Assembly: GCA_025060325.1 (NCBI GenBank)
Contig: JANXBW010000027.1
Coordinates: 1 to 64,000 of the forward strand
Length of the DNA: 64,000 bases
Source: Thermoguttaceae bacterium
GTDB lineage: Bacteria; Planctomycetota; Planctomycetia; Pirellulales; Thermoguttaceae
Direction of reading: 5' to 3'
In this document: piece by piece, positions 54,322 to 63,972 of the stretch
How the letters are laid out: every line of letters starts with the position of its first letter
How positions within the stretch are numbered: position 1 is the first letter of the stretch
Notes under the pieces: model-generated
Database searches by the model: none
Seen by the model: the letters and a program-made list of their open reading frames with translations, nothing else
What the model was told of the DNA's origin: nothing
Made by a program: the position numbers and the translations under genes

Positions 54322-55986
54322 ATGGCCATCGCGCTTGTTGACGGAATTGTTGTTGAATTTGACGAACGGGAGAATCTCAACGGCATTCAGCTTGCCCGAC
54401 GGGCTGGTGTGGAGATTCCCCATTACTGCTGGCACCCGGGGCTTTCGGTTGTGGCAAGTTGCCGAATGTGCCTGGTGGAGATTGGGTTTCGCAATGCAGT
54501 GACGGGGGAGGTGCGGCTTCTGCCCAAACTTGTGGCTGCTTGTAATACCCCGGCCCAAGATGGGCTGGTTCTCGTGACCCAGAGTGCCAAAGTGCAACAA
54601 GCGCGGGCCATGGTGCAGGAGGACTTGCTCCTGCGTCACCCAGTGGACTGTCCCATTTGCGATAAAGCAGGGGAATGCTTGCTTCAGGATTATTACTATC
54701 GTTACGGCCACCGGCAGCGCCGTGCCCCATGGGGGCCTTTTACCAGTCGGCGCAAAGATATCGGTGAAAAGATAACCCTTTTTGTTGACCGCTGTATCAT
54801 GTGTTCCCGGTGCGTGCGCTTTACCCGGGAAATAAGTGGGACAGCGGAACTGATGATCGTCGATCGGGGCAACCATCAGGAAATTGACATCTTCCCAGGA
54901 TTTCCGATCAACAACAAGCTTTCCGGCAATGTTGTTGATCTTTGCCCGGTGGGGGCTTTAGGGGACAAAGAGTTCCTTTATAAACAGCGGGTGTGGTATC
55001 TGACCTCCCATCCCTCAGTGTGTGTCCAGTGTGCCACAGGATGTTCGATTTGGGTGGATGAGAATCAGGACCGGATCTGGCGGCTGCGACCCCGGGAAAA
55101 TCCTTTCGTCAACAAATGGTGGATGTGTAATGACGGCCGGTATGCCTATCCGTATGTTCATTCCCCACAGCGGTTGGTGGGTGCCCGGCGAAAGGCCCCC
55201 GACGGCTGGTGCGATCTTGACTGGTCGTCGCTTGTGGAAGAGCTTCGCCAATTCTTGGAGCAAAAGGAGCGACTGGCCGCGGTAGTTTCCCCATTTCTGA
55301 CCGTGGAAGAGGCCTATCTTTTGTGCCGGGCTATCCGCCAGGTAGATCCGCGGGCACCTCTTGTGTTGGGGGATGTTCCCCAGGTGGGCGAGGATGAACG
55401 CTTCCCCGGCGGTTTTGCGATCGCCCGGGAGAAATGCCCGAACCGCCGCGGCGTGGAGGAGGTGATCGCCCACTTTATCGGGCGGGTCCCGCCTGTGGAG
55501 GAATTACCCGAGCTTGTCCGGCGACACGGCGCTCAGGCAGTGTGGCTAAGTGGGGAATATCCCCAGGGTTGGGCCAAGCTGGAGTGGCTGCCGGCTCTTG
55601 CGGAGCTTGGGGTGGCTCTTATTGTACACGATTTGTTCCCCTCGGCATTATGCGATCGAGCAGAATTCGTTGTGGGCGCTCCGGCTTTCGCGGAAAAGGC
55701 CGGCTCTTATGTCAACCGGCATGATCGTCTGCAATCGGTGCCGGCGGCGATACGTCCACCAAAAGGCGTATTCCCGGCCGGCAGATTGTTGTGGCGTTTA
55801 CTGGGGCAAGAGGGGACATATGAGCCGGCTAGTGTCCTGCAGGAGGTGGCCCGGAACATCTCCTACTTCCGCGCGGCCTTGGGGACAATTCCCCCGGTGG
55901 GTGTGGATTTAAAGGTCAACTTGCTGGCTGTGGCAGAAAATGGCACCGTCAATGACCTTGGTACGGAGTCTTTGATGATCGGCTAA
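54322..55986 (+). CDS. nuoG: NADH-quinone oxidoreductase subunit G (short form)
   Basis: Iron-sulfur relay of the NADH arm, 554 residues. The 2Fe-2S ligands are C36, C47, C50 and C74. The His-Cys3 site is H106, C110, C113 and C119, and the 4Fe-4S site is C158, C161, C164 and C208. The extra N7-type site, C234, C237, C241 and C269, is also intact. The molybdopterin-like C-terminal region is much shorter than in the E. coli (about 900) or Thermus (about 780) proteins. The ATG at 54322 has AAGGAAGA upstream; a TTG at 54301 is rejected. Confidence 0.94.
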   Translation: MAIALVDGIVVEFDERENLNGIQLARRAGVEIPHYCWHPGLSVVASCRMCLVEIGFRNAVTGEVRLLPKLVAACNTPAQDGLVLVTQSAKVQQARAMVQEDLLLRHPVDCPICDKAGECLLQDYYYRYGHRQRRAPWGPFTSRRKDIGEKITLFVDRCIMCSRCVRFTREISGTAELMIVDRGNHQEIDIFPGFPINNKLSGNVVDLCPVGALGDKEFLYKQRVWYLTSHPSVCVQCATGCSIWVDENQDRIWRLRPRENPFVNKWWMCNDGRYAYPYVHSPQRLVGARRKAPDGWCDLDWSSLVEELRQFLEQKERLAAVVSPFLTVEEAYLLCRAIRQVDPRAPLVLGDVPQVGEDERFPGGFAIAREKCPNRRGVEEVIAHFIGRVPPVEELPELVRRHGAQAVWLSGEYPQGWAKLEWLPALAELGVALIVHDLFPSALCDRAEFVVGAPAFAEKAGSYVNRHDRLQSVPAAIRPPKGVFPAGRLLWRLLGQEGTYEPASVLQEVARNISYFRAALGTIPPVGVDLKVNLLAVAENGTVNDLGTESLMIG

Positions 55987-56079
55987 AGGACGGGCCGGGC
56001 TAGTTTCCGGGACCGGGTCCGGATACTTGCGTGGTTGTGCCCTAAGAAACCAGAGTCCAGATGGGGGAGATACTAACCC

Positions 56080-57309
56080 GTGGCTTGGATCGTGGCTATA
56101 GAAGTCCTGGTCAAGATTGGGCTTCTTTTGGGCGGGTTAATGTTTGCCGCCGCTTACCTTGTCCTTGTTGAGCGGTGGATAGCGGCCTGGGTGCAGGATC
56201 GGCTGGGGCCGAATCGAGTGGGGATTCCTTTGACCCGCATTCGCCTCTTTGGATTGGGTCAACCCATTGCTGACGGCGTCAAATTCATTTGCAAAGAGGA
56301 GTTTACACCGGCCCATGTCGACCGGGTGCTTTACACGTTGGCACCGGTCATGATGCTGGTGGCTGCGCTGGCCGCGTTTGCCGTCATTCCCTTTGGCAGC
56401 GTGTTGCCCGGCTTTACATTACCGGATGGCACCGTTTACCAAATTCAGCTTGTCCTTTTGCCCGGCCTGGACGCAGGCATCCTGCTCTTTTTGGCTTTTG
56501 GCGGGATTGGAGTCTTCGGCGTTGCCTTGGGGGGGTGGGCAAGCAACAACAAATATAGCTTCTTCGGTGGTGTTCGCAGTGCCGCTCAGTTGATCTCCTA
56601 CGAGGTACCTTTGGGGCTTTCAATCTTGGCCATTGTCTTGGCCGCTGGGTCCCTTCGGCTTGATCGCATTATTTTGGCCCAGGCCGATACGGGTTGGTGG
56701 AATGCTTTCGTCCAGCCGCTCGGCTTTTTAGTGTTTTTGGTGGCGGTATGTGCCGAAGCAGGCCGGCTGCCTTTCGATCTAGCCGAAGCCGAGCAGGAGC
56801 TGGTGGGCGGCTATCATACAGAGTATTCGGGCATGAGGTTGATGATGTTCCTGGTTTCCGAATTCCTCCACATGATAGCCGCCTCGTTCTTGATTGTGAT
56901 CCTCTTCCTCGGAGGCTGGCATTTCTGGGGGTTGACTGGTAGCGGGCTAGAGGTGGGCTGGGGCGGAGCGTTGCTTCGGGTGATCGTGCTTGTCGCCAAA
57001 GTCTTTCTCGTGATTTTGGGCTTCATGCTGGTGCGGTGGAGTTGGCCCCGCTTCCGTTTCGACCAGTTAATGGATCTTGCCTGGAAGGTGTTGCTCAGTT
57101 GGGGATTGATCCATGTCCTCCTTGTGGCGGCGTGGATGTACTGGGCAAATGAGTGGCCCGTGTGGACTTTGGCGGTGGCTAACTGGGTTTCGCTTGTTGT
57201 TGTTTGGATTGTAACGGCTTTGATATCGCCGCCGGAATGCGACAATCGGCCTCGGCGGGAACTAGGGCCGGTTGGCAACGTGACACCGGTCGCGGTCTCG
57301 GCGGCATAG
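56080..57309 (+). CDS. nuoH: NADH-quinone oxidoreductase subunit H
   Basis: Membrane subunit that joins the peripheral arm and forms part of the quinone chamber (409 residues, about eight spans). Signatures are LVERWIAAWVQDRLGPNRVG, GLGQPIADGVKFICKEEFTP and RLPFDLAEAEQELVGGYHTE. A soluble tail of about 25 residues follows the last span. The GTG at 56080 is preceded by GGGGGAGA. Confidence 0.97.
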   Translation: MAWIVAIEVLVKIGLLLGGLMFAAAYLVLVERWIAAWVQDRLGPNRVGIPLTRIRLFGLGQPIADGVKFICKEEFTPAHVDRVLYTLAPVMMLVAALAAFAVIPFGSVLPGFTLPDGTVYQIQLVLLPGLDAGILLFLAFGGIGVFGVALGGWASNNKYSFFGGVRSAAQLISYEVPLGLSILAIVLAAGSLRLDRIILAQADTGWWNAFVQPLGFLVFLVAVCAEAGRLPFDLAEAEQELVGGYHTEYSGMRLMMFLVSEFLHMIAASFLIVILFLGGWHFWGLTGSGLEVGWGGALLRVIVLVAKVFLVILGFMLVRWSWPRFRFDQLMDLAWKVLLSWGLIHVLLVAAWMYWANEWPVWTLAVANWVSLVVVWIVTALISPPECDNRPRRELGPVGNVTPVAVSAA

Positions 57310-57444
57310 TCGAATAGAGCAATCACTCGGCCGAGTGCTGAGTCAGCCGGTCGGTTGCCGAATTTTTCAACGCTACCTGGAGCGTAAGTGGTTTGCTGCG
57401 TCTAAGTGCCAAGAAGTGGGCCTTTCCGATGAGGATCAACACCA

Positions 57445-58110
57445 ATGAGTCAGCCGGGCACTAAGAAAATCCGCTGGGTCAATGAGACGCCGCTTTCGCC
57501 GATAGAGCGGACATATATTCCGCTGGTGGTGCAAGGTTTGGCGACAACCATTCGCCATCTATTTAGCAAGAAGATAACCGTGCAATTTCCGGAAGAGCGG
57601 TATCAGCCGCCCGATCCGATCATCTACCGGGGTGTGCACCGGCTGAACCGTGACGAAAAAGGTCGGGTTAAATGTGTAGCCTGCTTTTTGTGCTCGACAG
57701 CGTGCCCGGCCCGATGTATTGACATCGAAGCGGGCGAAAGTCCCTGGCCGGATCGGGAAAAATATCCCGTTCGCTTCACAATCGACATGCTGCGGTGTAT
57801 CTTTTGCGGCATGTGCGAAGAGGCCTGCCCGGTCAATGCGATCGAATTGACAAGTCTGTACGACCTGTCGGGCAAGAGCCGGGAGGAAATGGTTTTCGAC
57901 AAAAATAAGCTACTCTTGATATACGATTGGACCAAGGACGCGGAGCCCCCGCTGGAGCGATTAATAGCGGCGGTGGGAACTCGGGAGGTACCCGGTGGGC
58001 AATCCCCGCCGGAAGCGCCAGAAGAGACCTGGCCGCCGGCCGATGCCGCTGCGTTCGACCGAGTGGCTGAGCGAGCGGCCGAGGCTCGCCTCTCCCCGCC
58101 AGGGACGTAA
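57445..58110 (+). CDS. nuoI: NADH-quinone oxidoreductase subunit I
   Basis: Ferredoxin-like subunit with two 4Fe-4S clusters (N6a, N6b), 221 residues. The Cys ligands are C77, C80, C83 and C87 (KCVACFLCSTACPARC) and C118, C121, C124 and C128 (RCIFCGMCEEACPVNAIEL). The C-terminal 60 or so residues are Pro/Ala/Glu-rich and longer than usual. The ATG at 57445 has GAGGAT upstream. Confidence 0.96.
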   Translation: MSQPGTKKIRWVNETPLSPIERTYIPLVVQGLATTIRHLFSKKITVQFPEERYQPPDPIIYRGVHRLNRDEKGRVKCVACFLCSTACPARCIDIEAGESPWPDREKYPVRFTIDMLRCIFCGMCEEACPVNAIELTSLYDLSGKSREEMVFDKNKLLLIYDWTKDAEPPLERLIAAVGTREVPGGQSPPEAPEETWPPADAAAFDRVAERAAEARLSPPGT

Positions 58111-58322
58111 GGGCGGGATAGTCGCAGGGCAGGGGGCTTCCAGTTAGCTGCGTCCCAAAGTATCAAATCGGGGCCTATCGCGGTTAATCGGCAGTTCCAC
58201 GGGGCCGATTGCCACTTGGGCGTCCGGACATCTCGGCCTTCTAGTTCGGCCGCAGGTGGAGGGGGTTGGTTCGTCCTCTTGATCATCCCGAAGTGTTTCC
58301 TACCACCAAGGAGCCAAACGGC

Positions 58323-59114
58323 ATGGGCGACCTGGCGCTAGTCGCACTTTCCCTTGCCCTGGCGTTGTGGATGGCACTGGCCTTCCCGACGGTCCGGGGC
58401 CGGCTGGGTGCCGCCATTTTCGCCCTGGTAGGTTTGGCTCTGCTCCTGGCCCGCTTCGTGCCGATTGGCCACTGGGGGTTTTCACTCCTTTTCTACATCT
58501 TTGCCGCGCTAACGCTTTTGGCGGCTGTGTGCGCGGTGAGTTTTCGCCATCCTATTTACTGTGCCGTGTGGTTTGGGGTGATGTTTTTGGGAACGTCGGG
58601 GCTACTGCTTTTAGCTGGTGCACAGTTTTTGGCGGCCGCGACGCTTATCGTGTATGCCGGGGCAATTCTGGTGATCTTTCTCTTTGTGCTTATGTTAGCC
58701 CAGCCGGAAGGTCGGGCGGCCTACGATCTGGCTATTAACCGGCCGTTGGTAGTTGCGCTTTTGGGAATGGCGCTGGCCAGCTTGGTCGTAGGGGTGGCTG
58801 TCGCGCTAATGGGTAGTGGAGATTTGGCAGAGCTTTCGGCGGCCGGCGATCGGACTCAGGGGGTCCTTCAGCCAGGCCACGTGGCCGCGATTGCTCGAAC
58901 GCTTTTTTCCCGCCATGTGATCGCCCTGGAAGTGGTCGGGGTGATTCTGCTTGTGGCCTTAGTGGGGGCGGCGATGATCGTGGGCCGGGCGGAGGGGTTT
59001 CTCCTCGGCCCGCCGCGCCAAACTGTTAGTCGGGCGCAAAGCGGGCAAACTTCCCCGCAGGTGGAAGCACCTTCGTCAGCAATTGCCCAAGTTGCCGGGG
59101 AGTCTGCCTCTTGA
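58323..59114 (+). CDS. nuoJ: NADH-quinone oxidoreductase subunit J
   Basis: Membrane subunit with five spans (263 residues). The conserved region is CAVWFGVMFLGTSGLLLLAG, then AATLIVYAGAILVIFLFVLM. About 40 low-complexity residues follow the last span. The ATG at 58323 has AAGGAG nine bases upstream. An earlier in-frame start at 58266 would add 19 non-family residues. Confidence 0.93.
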   Translation: MGDLALVALSLALALWMALAFPTVRGRLGAAIFALVGLALLLARFVPIGHWGFSLLFYIFAALTLLAAVCAVSFRHPIYCAVWFGVMFLGTSGLLLLAGAQFLAAATLIVYAGAILVIFLFVLMLAQPEGRAAYDLAINRPLVVALLGMALASLVVGVAVALMGSGDLAELSAAGDRTQGVLQPGHVAAIARTLFSRHVIALEVVGVILLVALVGAAMIVGRAEGFLLGPPRQTVSRAQSGQTSPQVEAPSSAIAQVAGESAS

Positions 59115-59264
59115 CGCAGTCAAGCTCAAGTTAAGGCGCGACCAAGTTGATGAGTTCCACCATCCTACCTGTGAAAGTCCGACCGCCGGAATTTTTCAGC
59201 GTTGTTTGATTAAAAAACAAAGATTGCGACAGGCTTTTCCTCAGTGAAGAGGGAGCCTTCCCCA

Positions 59265-59720
59265 GTGAATGAATCAAGTATTTTGGTCCATTATTTGGCT
59301 GTAGGCGCGTTGCTTGTGGGGGTTGGGCTAGTGGGTTTTCTGGCCCGACGCAATGTGATTTTGATGTTTCTGTCGGTGGAGATGATGCTCCAGGGGGTGG
59401 CGGTCAGCCTGGCAGGGTGGAGTCGGTTTCACAACGACTTTAGCGGTCAAATCTTTGTGCTATTTACGATTGCGGTGGCCGCCGCCGAGGCAGCTATCGC
59501 CTTGGCTCTGGTGGTCATGCTGTTTCGTGATAGTGGCACGCTCGATGTGCTGGCGTGGACGCAGTTGAGGGAACCCGGCTTGCCGGCTCCCAAGCTCGAG
59601 CCGGACATGCCCCGTCCGCCAGAGGTGTCCGAATCCCAGCAAGTTTGGCCCCGGCTAGCCCCGGCGGGTCGAAAACCGGTCCGGCCGGCGGAAGCGGAGG
59701 ATTATCGTCCCACTGTGTAG
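59265..59720 (+). CDS. nuoK: NADH-quinone oxidoreductase subunit K, extended
   Basis: Three-span antiporter-like subunit. The core is typical: HYLAVGALLVGVGLVGFLAR, NVILMFLSVEMMLQGVAVSL and FTIAVAAAEAAIALALVVML, with the conserved membrane Glu residues. At 151 residues it is about 50 longer than usual because of a Pro/Glu-rich C-terminus. The GTG at 59265 has GGAG nine bases upstream; a GTG at 59244 is the alternative. Confidence 0.93.
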   Translation: MNESSILVHYLAVGALLVGVGLVGFLARRNVILMFLSVEMMLQGVAVSLAGWSRFHNDFSGQIFVLFTIAVAAAEAAIALALVVMLFRDSGTLDVLAWTQLREPGLPAPKLEPDMPRPPEVSESQQVWPRLAPAGRKPVRPAEAEDYRPTV

Positions 59721-59855
59721 TTAGTTGCCTTGGCAGCGATTGGCCGAGCTTTTTGCGACAAGACTGCTAGGGCTGCGTGCCCGGCCATGTGGCGGCTCGA
59801 TCTTTGTTGATGCCGGGTGCCGGATCTTCCGACAGAGGACAGGGTCGGCACGAAT

Positions 59856-62027
59856 ATGGTGGAAGTACTCCTTGTTCTGGCAGTGGCGGCGCCCCTTGTG
59901 GCGGCAGGATTGACCGCGGTGCTTGGCCCGCGGATTCTCCGGGAGAGAAGCCATATTCCTGCCGTTGCCGGGGTCGCCGTTGCCTTTCTGGCAAGTGCAC
60001 TTCTTGCCGGATGGTGGTTCATTACCGCCCCCGCGGGAGGCTCAGAGGCTGCGCAGCAGTTTACGCTCGATCCTGCCGCCGGCCCACTTATCCCCCATCT
60101 AGGGAGGGAGATGCTGGTCACCTTGTGGACGTGGACAAAGGTGGACGAAGCGCTTCAGGCGCCCTCACTGCCCGGATCTGCGTCGCCGGTGGTTCGCCCG
60201 TTTGACATCAGTATTACCCTCCGCGTGGATGCGCTAACGCTATTTATGCTCGTGACTGTGACGAGCGTTTCCTTGCTTGTGGTAATTTACTCGATTGGCT
60301 ACATGGCCGGCGATCCGGGCTACTGGCGATTTTTCGCTTACATTAGCCTATTTGTCTTCTCGATGATGATGCTTGTTTCCGTGAGCAACTTTTTGTTGCT
60401 TTATGTCTTTTGGGAAGCTGTCGGGCTTTGTAGTTATTTGCTGATCGGTTTTTGGTATAGCCGGCCGGCAGCAGCCGCGGCGGGGAAGAAGGCGTTTTTA
60501 GTCAACAGAGTGGGGGACTTTGGTTTTGCTTTGGGCGTTTTTTTGCTGTGGATAACCTACGGTACGCTCAACATGCATGACACCCCTGCGGTGCCGGGGA
60601 TCTTGGGGGAGATGAGACTGGTCAGCGGACCGCAGGGTTTTGTAGGTGGGTCGCTGGGGATAGCCATCTGCCTTCTGCTTTTCCTAGGAGCTTGCGGGAA
60701 AAGCGCTCAATTTCCTCTTCATGTGTGGTTGCCCGACGCCATGGAAGGCCCCACACCGGTGAGCGCTCTTATCCATGCGGCGACCATGGTGACCGCCGGT
60801 GTTTATCTTGTGGTCCGCTGTGCACCGCTTTTCCAAGTAGCGCCCGAAGCTCAACTGGTGGTGACCTGTATTGGCACATTCACTGCCCTGCTTGCCGCGT
60901 TGATTGCGCTAACCCAAACGGACCTGAAACGGATCCTCGCTTATTCAACGATTAGCCAGCTGGGCTACATGTTTGCTGCCGCCGGGCTTAGTACCACCTT
61001 GGCGGTGGCCGCGGCAATGTTCCATCTGTTTACGCATGCCTTTTTCAAAGCGCTTTTGTTCTTATCGGCCGGCAGCGTGATGCATGCGACCGGTGGCGAG
61101 ATTGACATTCGCCGCCTCGGAGGCTTAGGCAGAAAACTGCCTGTAACCCAGGCGATGTTTTTGATTGGTGCCCTGGCGCTTGCTGGGGTATTTCCGCTAG
61201 CTGGCTTTTGGAGCAAGGATAGCATCCTTCACGAAATTGCCCTGCAGGTAGGTCAAATGCCCCTGGCAGAAATCGTCTTTTGGGGACTGCTTGTGGGGGC
61301 TTTCTTAACAGCGTTTTACATATTCCGGGCGTATTTTCTTGCCTTTTTTGGGCCGGAAAAACTCCCGGAAGTTGCCATTTCCGCTCATTCCTCTGCCCAC
61401 GAGTTTAGTGGCCAGGGCCACGCTGTGCACGAATCGCCTCCGGTGATGCTTGTCCCAATGATCCTCTTGGCCTGTGGAGCCGTTGCCGCCGGTTGGATCT
61501 ATTTCCTGCCCGGAGGTGTGGTAGGCCTTTTGGAAAGTACCCCCTCCCTTGCCGGGGGGCTTGGGGGACCTGCTGTCGAGGTGGGAGGTGATCAGGAGGC
61601 GCATAGTTCCGGCGGTAGCGCACTACAGTCAGCCGAAAAGCTGGCTCAGCAAGTCCCCTGGTTAGGCTCGGCCGCTGCTATTGGCGGAATCCTTTTGGCT
61701 GCGATTCTCTACCTGCCATTTGGCCGAGGCCTGGTGGAGCAACTGACAAAGATCACAAAAGCAGCGGGGCTTTACACAATTTCGTACGGCAAATTTTTCT
61801 TCGATGAAGTTTACGAACTTTTGATCGTCAGGCCACTCCGCGGGCTTTCCGAATGGTGCTACGCGGTTGACCAGCGCGGCATCGATCAAAGTGCCGTTGA
61901 CGGCACAGGGGAGGCGGTGTTAACCGCGGGCAGGATGGTCCGCGGTTTGGGTCACGGTATGCTGTCCGGTTACGCTTTGCTAATGATCGCCGCGGTGGTG
62001 ATATTCCTTGGCCTGTGGCTACTGTGA
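59856..62027 (+). CDS. nuoL: NADH-quinone oxidoreductase subunit L
   Basis: Distal proton-pumping subunit with the long lateral helix (723 residues, about 16 spans). Typical text is LLLYVFWEAVGLCSYLLIGF, FPLHVWLPDAMEGPTPVSAL and QLGYMFAAAGLSTTLAVAAA. Late HAFFKALLFLSAGSVMH is also present. Low-complexity loops (Gly/Ser-rich, about residues 555-600) interrupt the C-terminal part. The ATG at 59856 is preferred over a GTG at 59817. Confidence 0.96.
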   Translation: MVEVLLVLAVAAPLVAAGLTAVLGPRILRERSHIPAVAGVAVAFLASALLAGWWFITAPAGGSEAAQQFTLDPAAGPLIPHLGREMLVTLWTWTKVDEALQAPSLPGSASPVVRPFDISITLRVDALTLFMLVTVTSVSLLVVIYSIGYMAGDPGYWRFFAYISLFVFSMMMLVSVSNFLLLYVFWEAVGLCSYLLIGFWYSRPAAAAAGKKAFLVNRVGDFGFALGVFLLWITYGTLNMHDTPAVPGILGEMRLVSGPQGFVGGSLGIAICLLLFLGACGKSAQFPLHVWLPDAMEGPTPVSALIHAATMVTAGVYLVVRCAPLFQVAPEAQLVVTCIGTFTALLAALIALTQTDLKRILAYSTISQLGYMFAAAGLSTTLAVAAAMFHLFTHAFFKALLFLSAGSVMHATGGEIDIRRLGGLGRKLPVTQAMFLIGALALAGVFPLAGFWSKDSILHEIALQVGQMPLAEIVFWGLLVGAFLTAFYIFRAYFLAFFGPEKLPEVAISAHSSAHEFSGQGHAVHESPPVMLVPMILLACGAVAAGWIYFLPGGVVGLLESTPSLAGGLGGPAVEVGGDQEAHSSGGSALQSAEKLAQQVPWLGSAAAIGGILLAAILYLPFGRGLVEQLTKITKAAGLYTISYGKFFFDEVYELLIVRPLRGLSEWCYAVDQRGIDQSAVDGTGEAVLTAGRMVRGLGHGMLSGYALLMIAAVVIFLGLWLL

Positions 62028-62064
62028 AAGCCTTTAGCTTTATCTCCGCAGGGGACGATAGGCT

Positions 62065-63972
62065 ATGGAAGTTTTGCTTGTTGTCAGCCTGTTCTTACCC
62101 ACCTTAGGGGCAGTGTTCATTTGGACAGGCGCGGCTCCAGCCCGGCAGACGGCCCTGGCAGTAAGTCTGGTCGTGCTGGCTGCGGCTTTGGCGCTCCTGA
62201 GTGCTTATCCGGCAAGTGTCCTGCCCACACAGAAGGTCCCCGGCGAATTTGCGGTGATCGAAGACCTCGGCTGGCTGGGCGTAACCACCCCCTGGCTAGA
62301 TATCCGCTTAAGCGTGGGGCTTGATGGCCTCAGTATCCTCTTTTATGTGCTCACTGCTTTGTTGACGCTTGTGGCGGTGCTAGTAAGCTGGGAGGATATC
62401 CGCCATGGCCCGAGGGCCTTTTACGGCCACCTGATGCTTTTGGAAACGGGGATGCTCGGCGTCTTTGCTGCCCGCGATTTGATCCTCTTTTACATCTTCT
62501 TTGAGCTGACGCTCCTTCCGCTTTTTTTCCTGATTGGTATTTGGGGGAGTGAGGCCAGGCAATATGCTGCCATTAAGTTCTTCTTGTTTACGTTGGCTGG
62601 TAGTGTGTTGACTTTTATCGCCCTGTTGGCCATCAGTCTTTGGCACGGGTATCATTCGGGACGGTTGACATTTTCCATACCGGAAATCACGGCGGGCTTA
62701 GCGGCTCGACCAATGGAGTTGACAACGCAACTTGTCCTATTCCTCGGGCTTTTCGCCGGATTTGCCATTAAGGTCCCTTTGGTGCCTTTGCACACGTGGT
62801 TGCCCCTTGCACACGTCGAAGCGCCCACCGCCGGGAGTATCCTCCTTGCGGGGATCCTCCTCAAGGTGGGGAGCTACGGTTTTGTTCGCTTTTGCCTGCC
62901 AATGCTGCCGGAAGCCACGATTGCTTGCCTTCCGTGGCTTATTGTTTTGTCAGTGGCCGGAATTGTTTACGGCTCGCTCGTGGCCTTAGCGCAGCGGGAT
63001 CTCAAGCGGCTCATCGCCTATTCCAGCATTGGCCACCTCGGCTTCTGCATGCTCGGTGTCTTTTCCCTCAGTCGCGTAGCGGTGGCCGGTGGGGTGCTCC
63101 AGATGATCAATCACGGGATCTCCACGGGGGCACTTTTTGCTTTGGTGGGGATGATTTACGAGCGTTTCCACACGCGGCAAATTGCTGATTTTGGCGGACT
63201 GGCCAGACGTCTGCCTGTATGGGCGTTTTTCATGGGGCTCATGGTGCTTGCGAGCATCGGCCTGCCGGGACTTAATGGATTTGCAGGCGAGGTGATGGTT
63301 CTTGTGGGATTTTTCCAGCGGACGTGGGCAGAAGCGCACTGCCCGGCCGGATGGTTCCCGCTTTTTGCACCGCTTTCAGTCCTAGCTGTGTTGGGGGTGG
63401 TCCTGGGGGCTTGGTACATGTTGTGGATGACCGAGCGGGTGGTCTTTGGGCCGCTGCGTCTCCCAGGATGTGGACCTGAGGCGGGCACTTTGGCGCACCC
63501 ACCGGTAGGCCATCTTGCCGGCGAAAGCTCCGGGACGGAAAACTCATCCCACTCGGTCAGCGATCTAAAACCCCGAGAGGTCTGGGCGCTTGCGCCGCTA
63601 GCGGTGCTTGTGGCCTGGATAGGTGTCCACCCGGGATTTTTCATCCGTTTCCTGGAACCGACAATCTGGCATCTGACCGCCCCCGCAGACCGGGCGTTGG
63701 CCCGCCGGTTGGCTCAGGAAGGACCACAGGAGCTTTTTGCTGTGGACCAAGTCCCGGGCTGGTTCGCCACGTGGCACAGTTCAGGAAGCCAAGTCCCGGC
63801 TGCACCGGCCGAAAAGGTTAAGCCCCCGAGTAAGCCTTATGAGCGGCAGATGCCGGGGGACTTTGCCGGGCCTCCCACGGACGAGGATACCCCGCTTGCA
63901 AGCGAGGCCACTAAAGCCGGGTTGGGCGGAGCAAAATTGGTTGAATTTGTTCCGCGCAAACAAAGTGGGTAA
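62065..63972 (+). CDS. nuoM: NADH-quinone oxidoreductase subunit M, extended
   Basis: Antiporter-like proton-pumping subunit (635 residues). It shows FYIFFELTLLPLFFLIGIWG, KVPLVPLHTWLPLAHVEAPT, QRDLKRLIAYSSIGHLGFCM and FAGEVMVLVGFF. A Gly/Ser-rich loop of about 35 residues interrupts the last membrane section, and about 100 mostly polar residues follow the final span. The gene starts 37 bases after nuoL; nuoN presumably follows beyond the window. Confidence 0.95.
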   Translation: MEVLLVVSLFLPTLGAVFIWTGAAPARQTALAVSLVVLAAALALLSAYPASVLPTQKVPGEFAVIEDLGWLGVTTPWLDIRLSVGLDGLSILFYVLTALLTLVAVLVSWEDIRHGPRAFYGHLMLLETGMLGVFAARDLILFYIFFELTLLPLFFLIGIWGSEARQYAAIKFFLFTLAGSVLTFIALLAISLWHGYHSGRLTFSIPEITAGLAARPMELTTQLVLFLGLFAGFAIKVPLVPLHTWLPLAHVEAPTAGSILLAGILLKVGSYGFVRFCLPMLPEATIACLPWLIVLSVAGIVYGSLVALAQRDLKRLIAYSSIGHLGFCMLGVFSLSRVAVAGGVLQMINHGISTGALFALVGMIYERFHTRQIADFGGLARRLPVWAFFMGLMVLASIGLPGLNGFAGEVMVLVGFFQRTWAEAHCPAGWFPLFAPLSVLAVLGVVLGAWYMLWMTERVVFGPLRLPGCGPEAGTLAHPPVGHLAGESSGTENSSHSVSDLKPREVWALAPLAVLVAWIGVHPGFFIRFLEPTIWHLTAPADRALARRLAQEGPQELFAVDQVPGWFATWHSSGSQVPAAPAEKVKPPSKPYERQMPGDFAGPPTDEDTPLASEATKAGLGGAKLVEFVPRKQSG

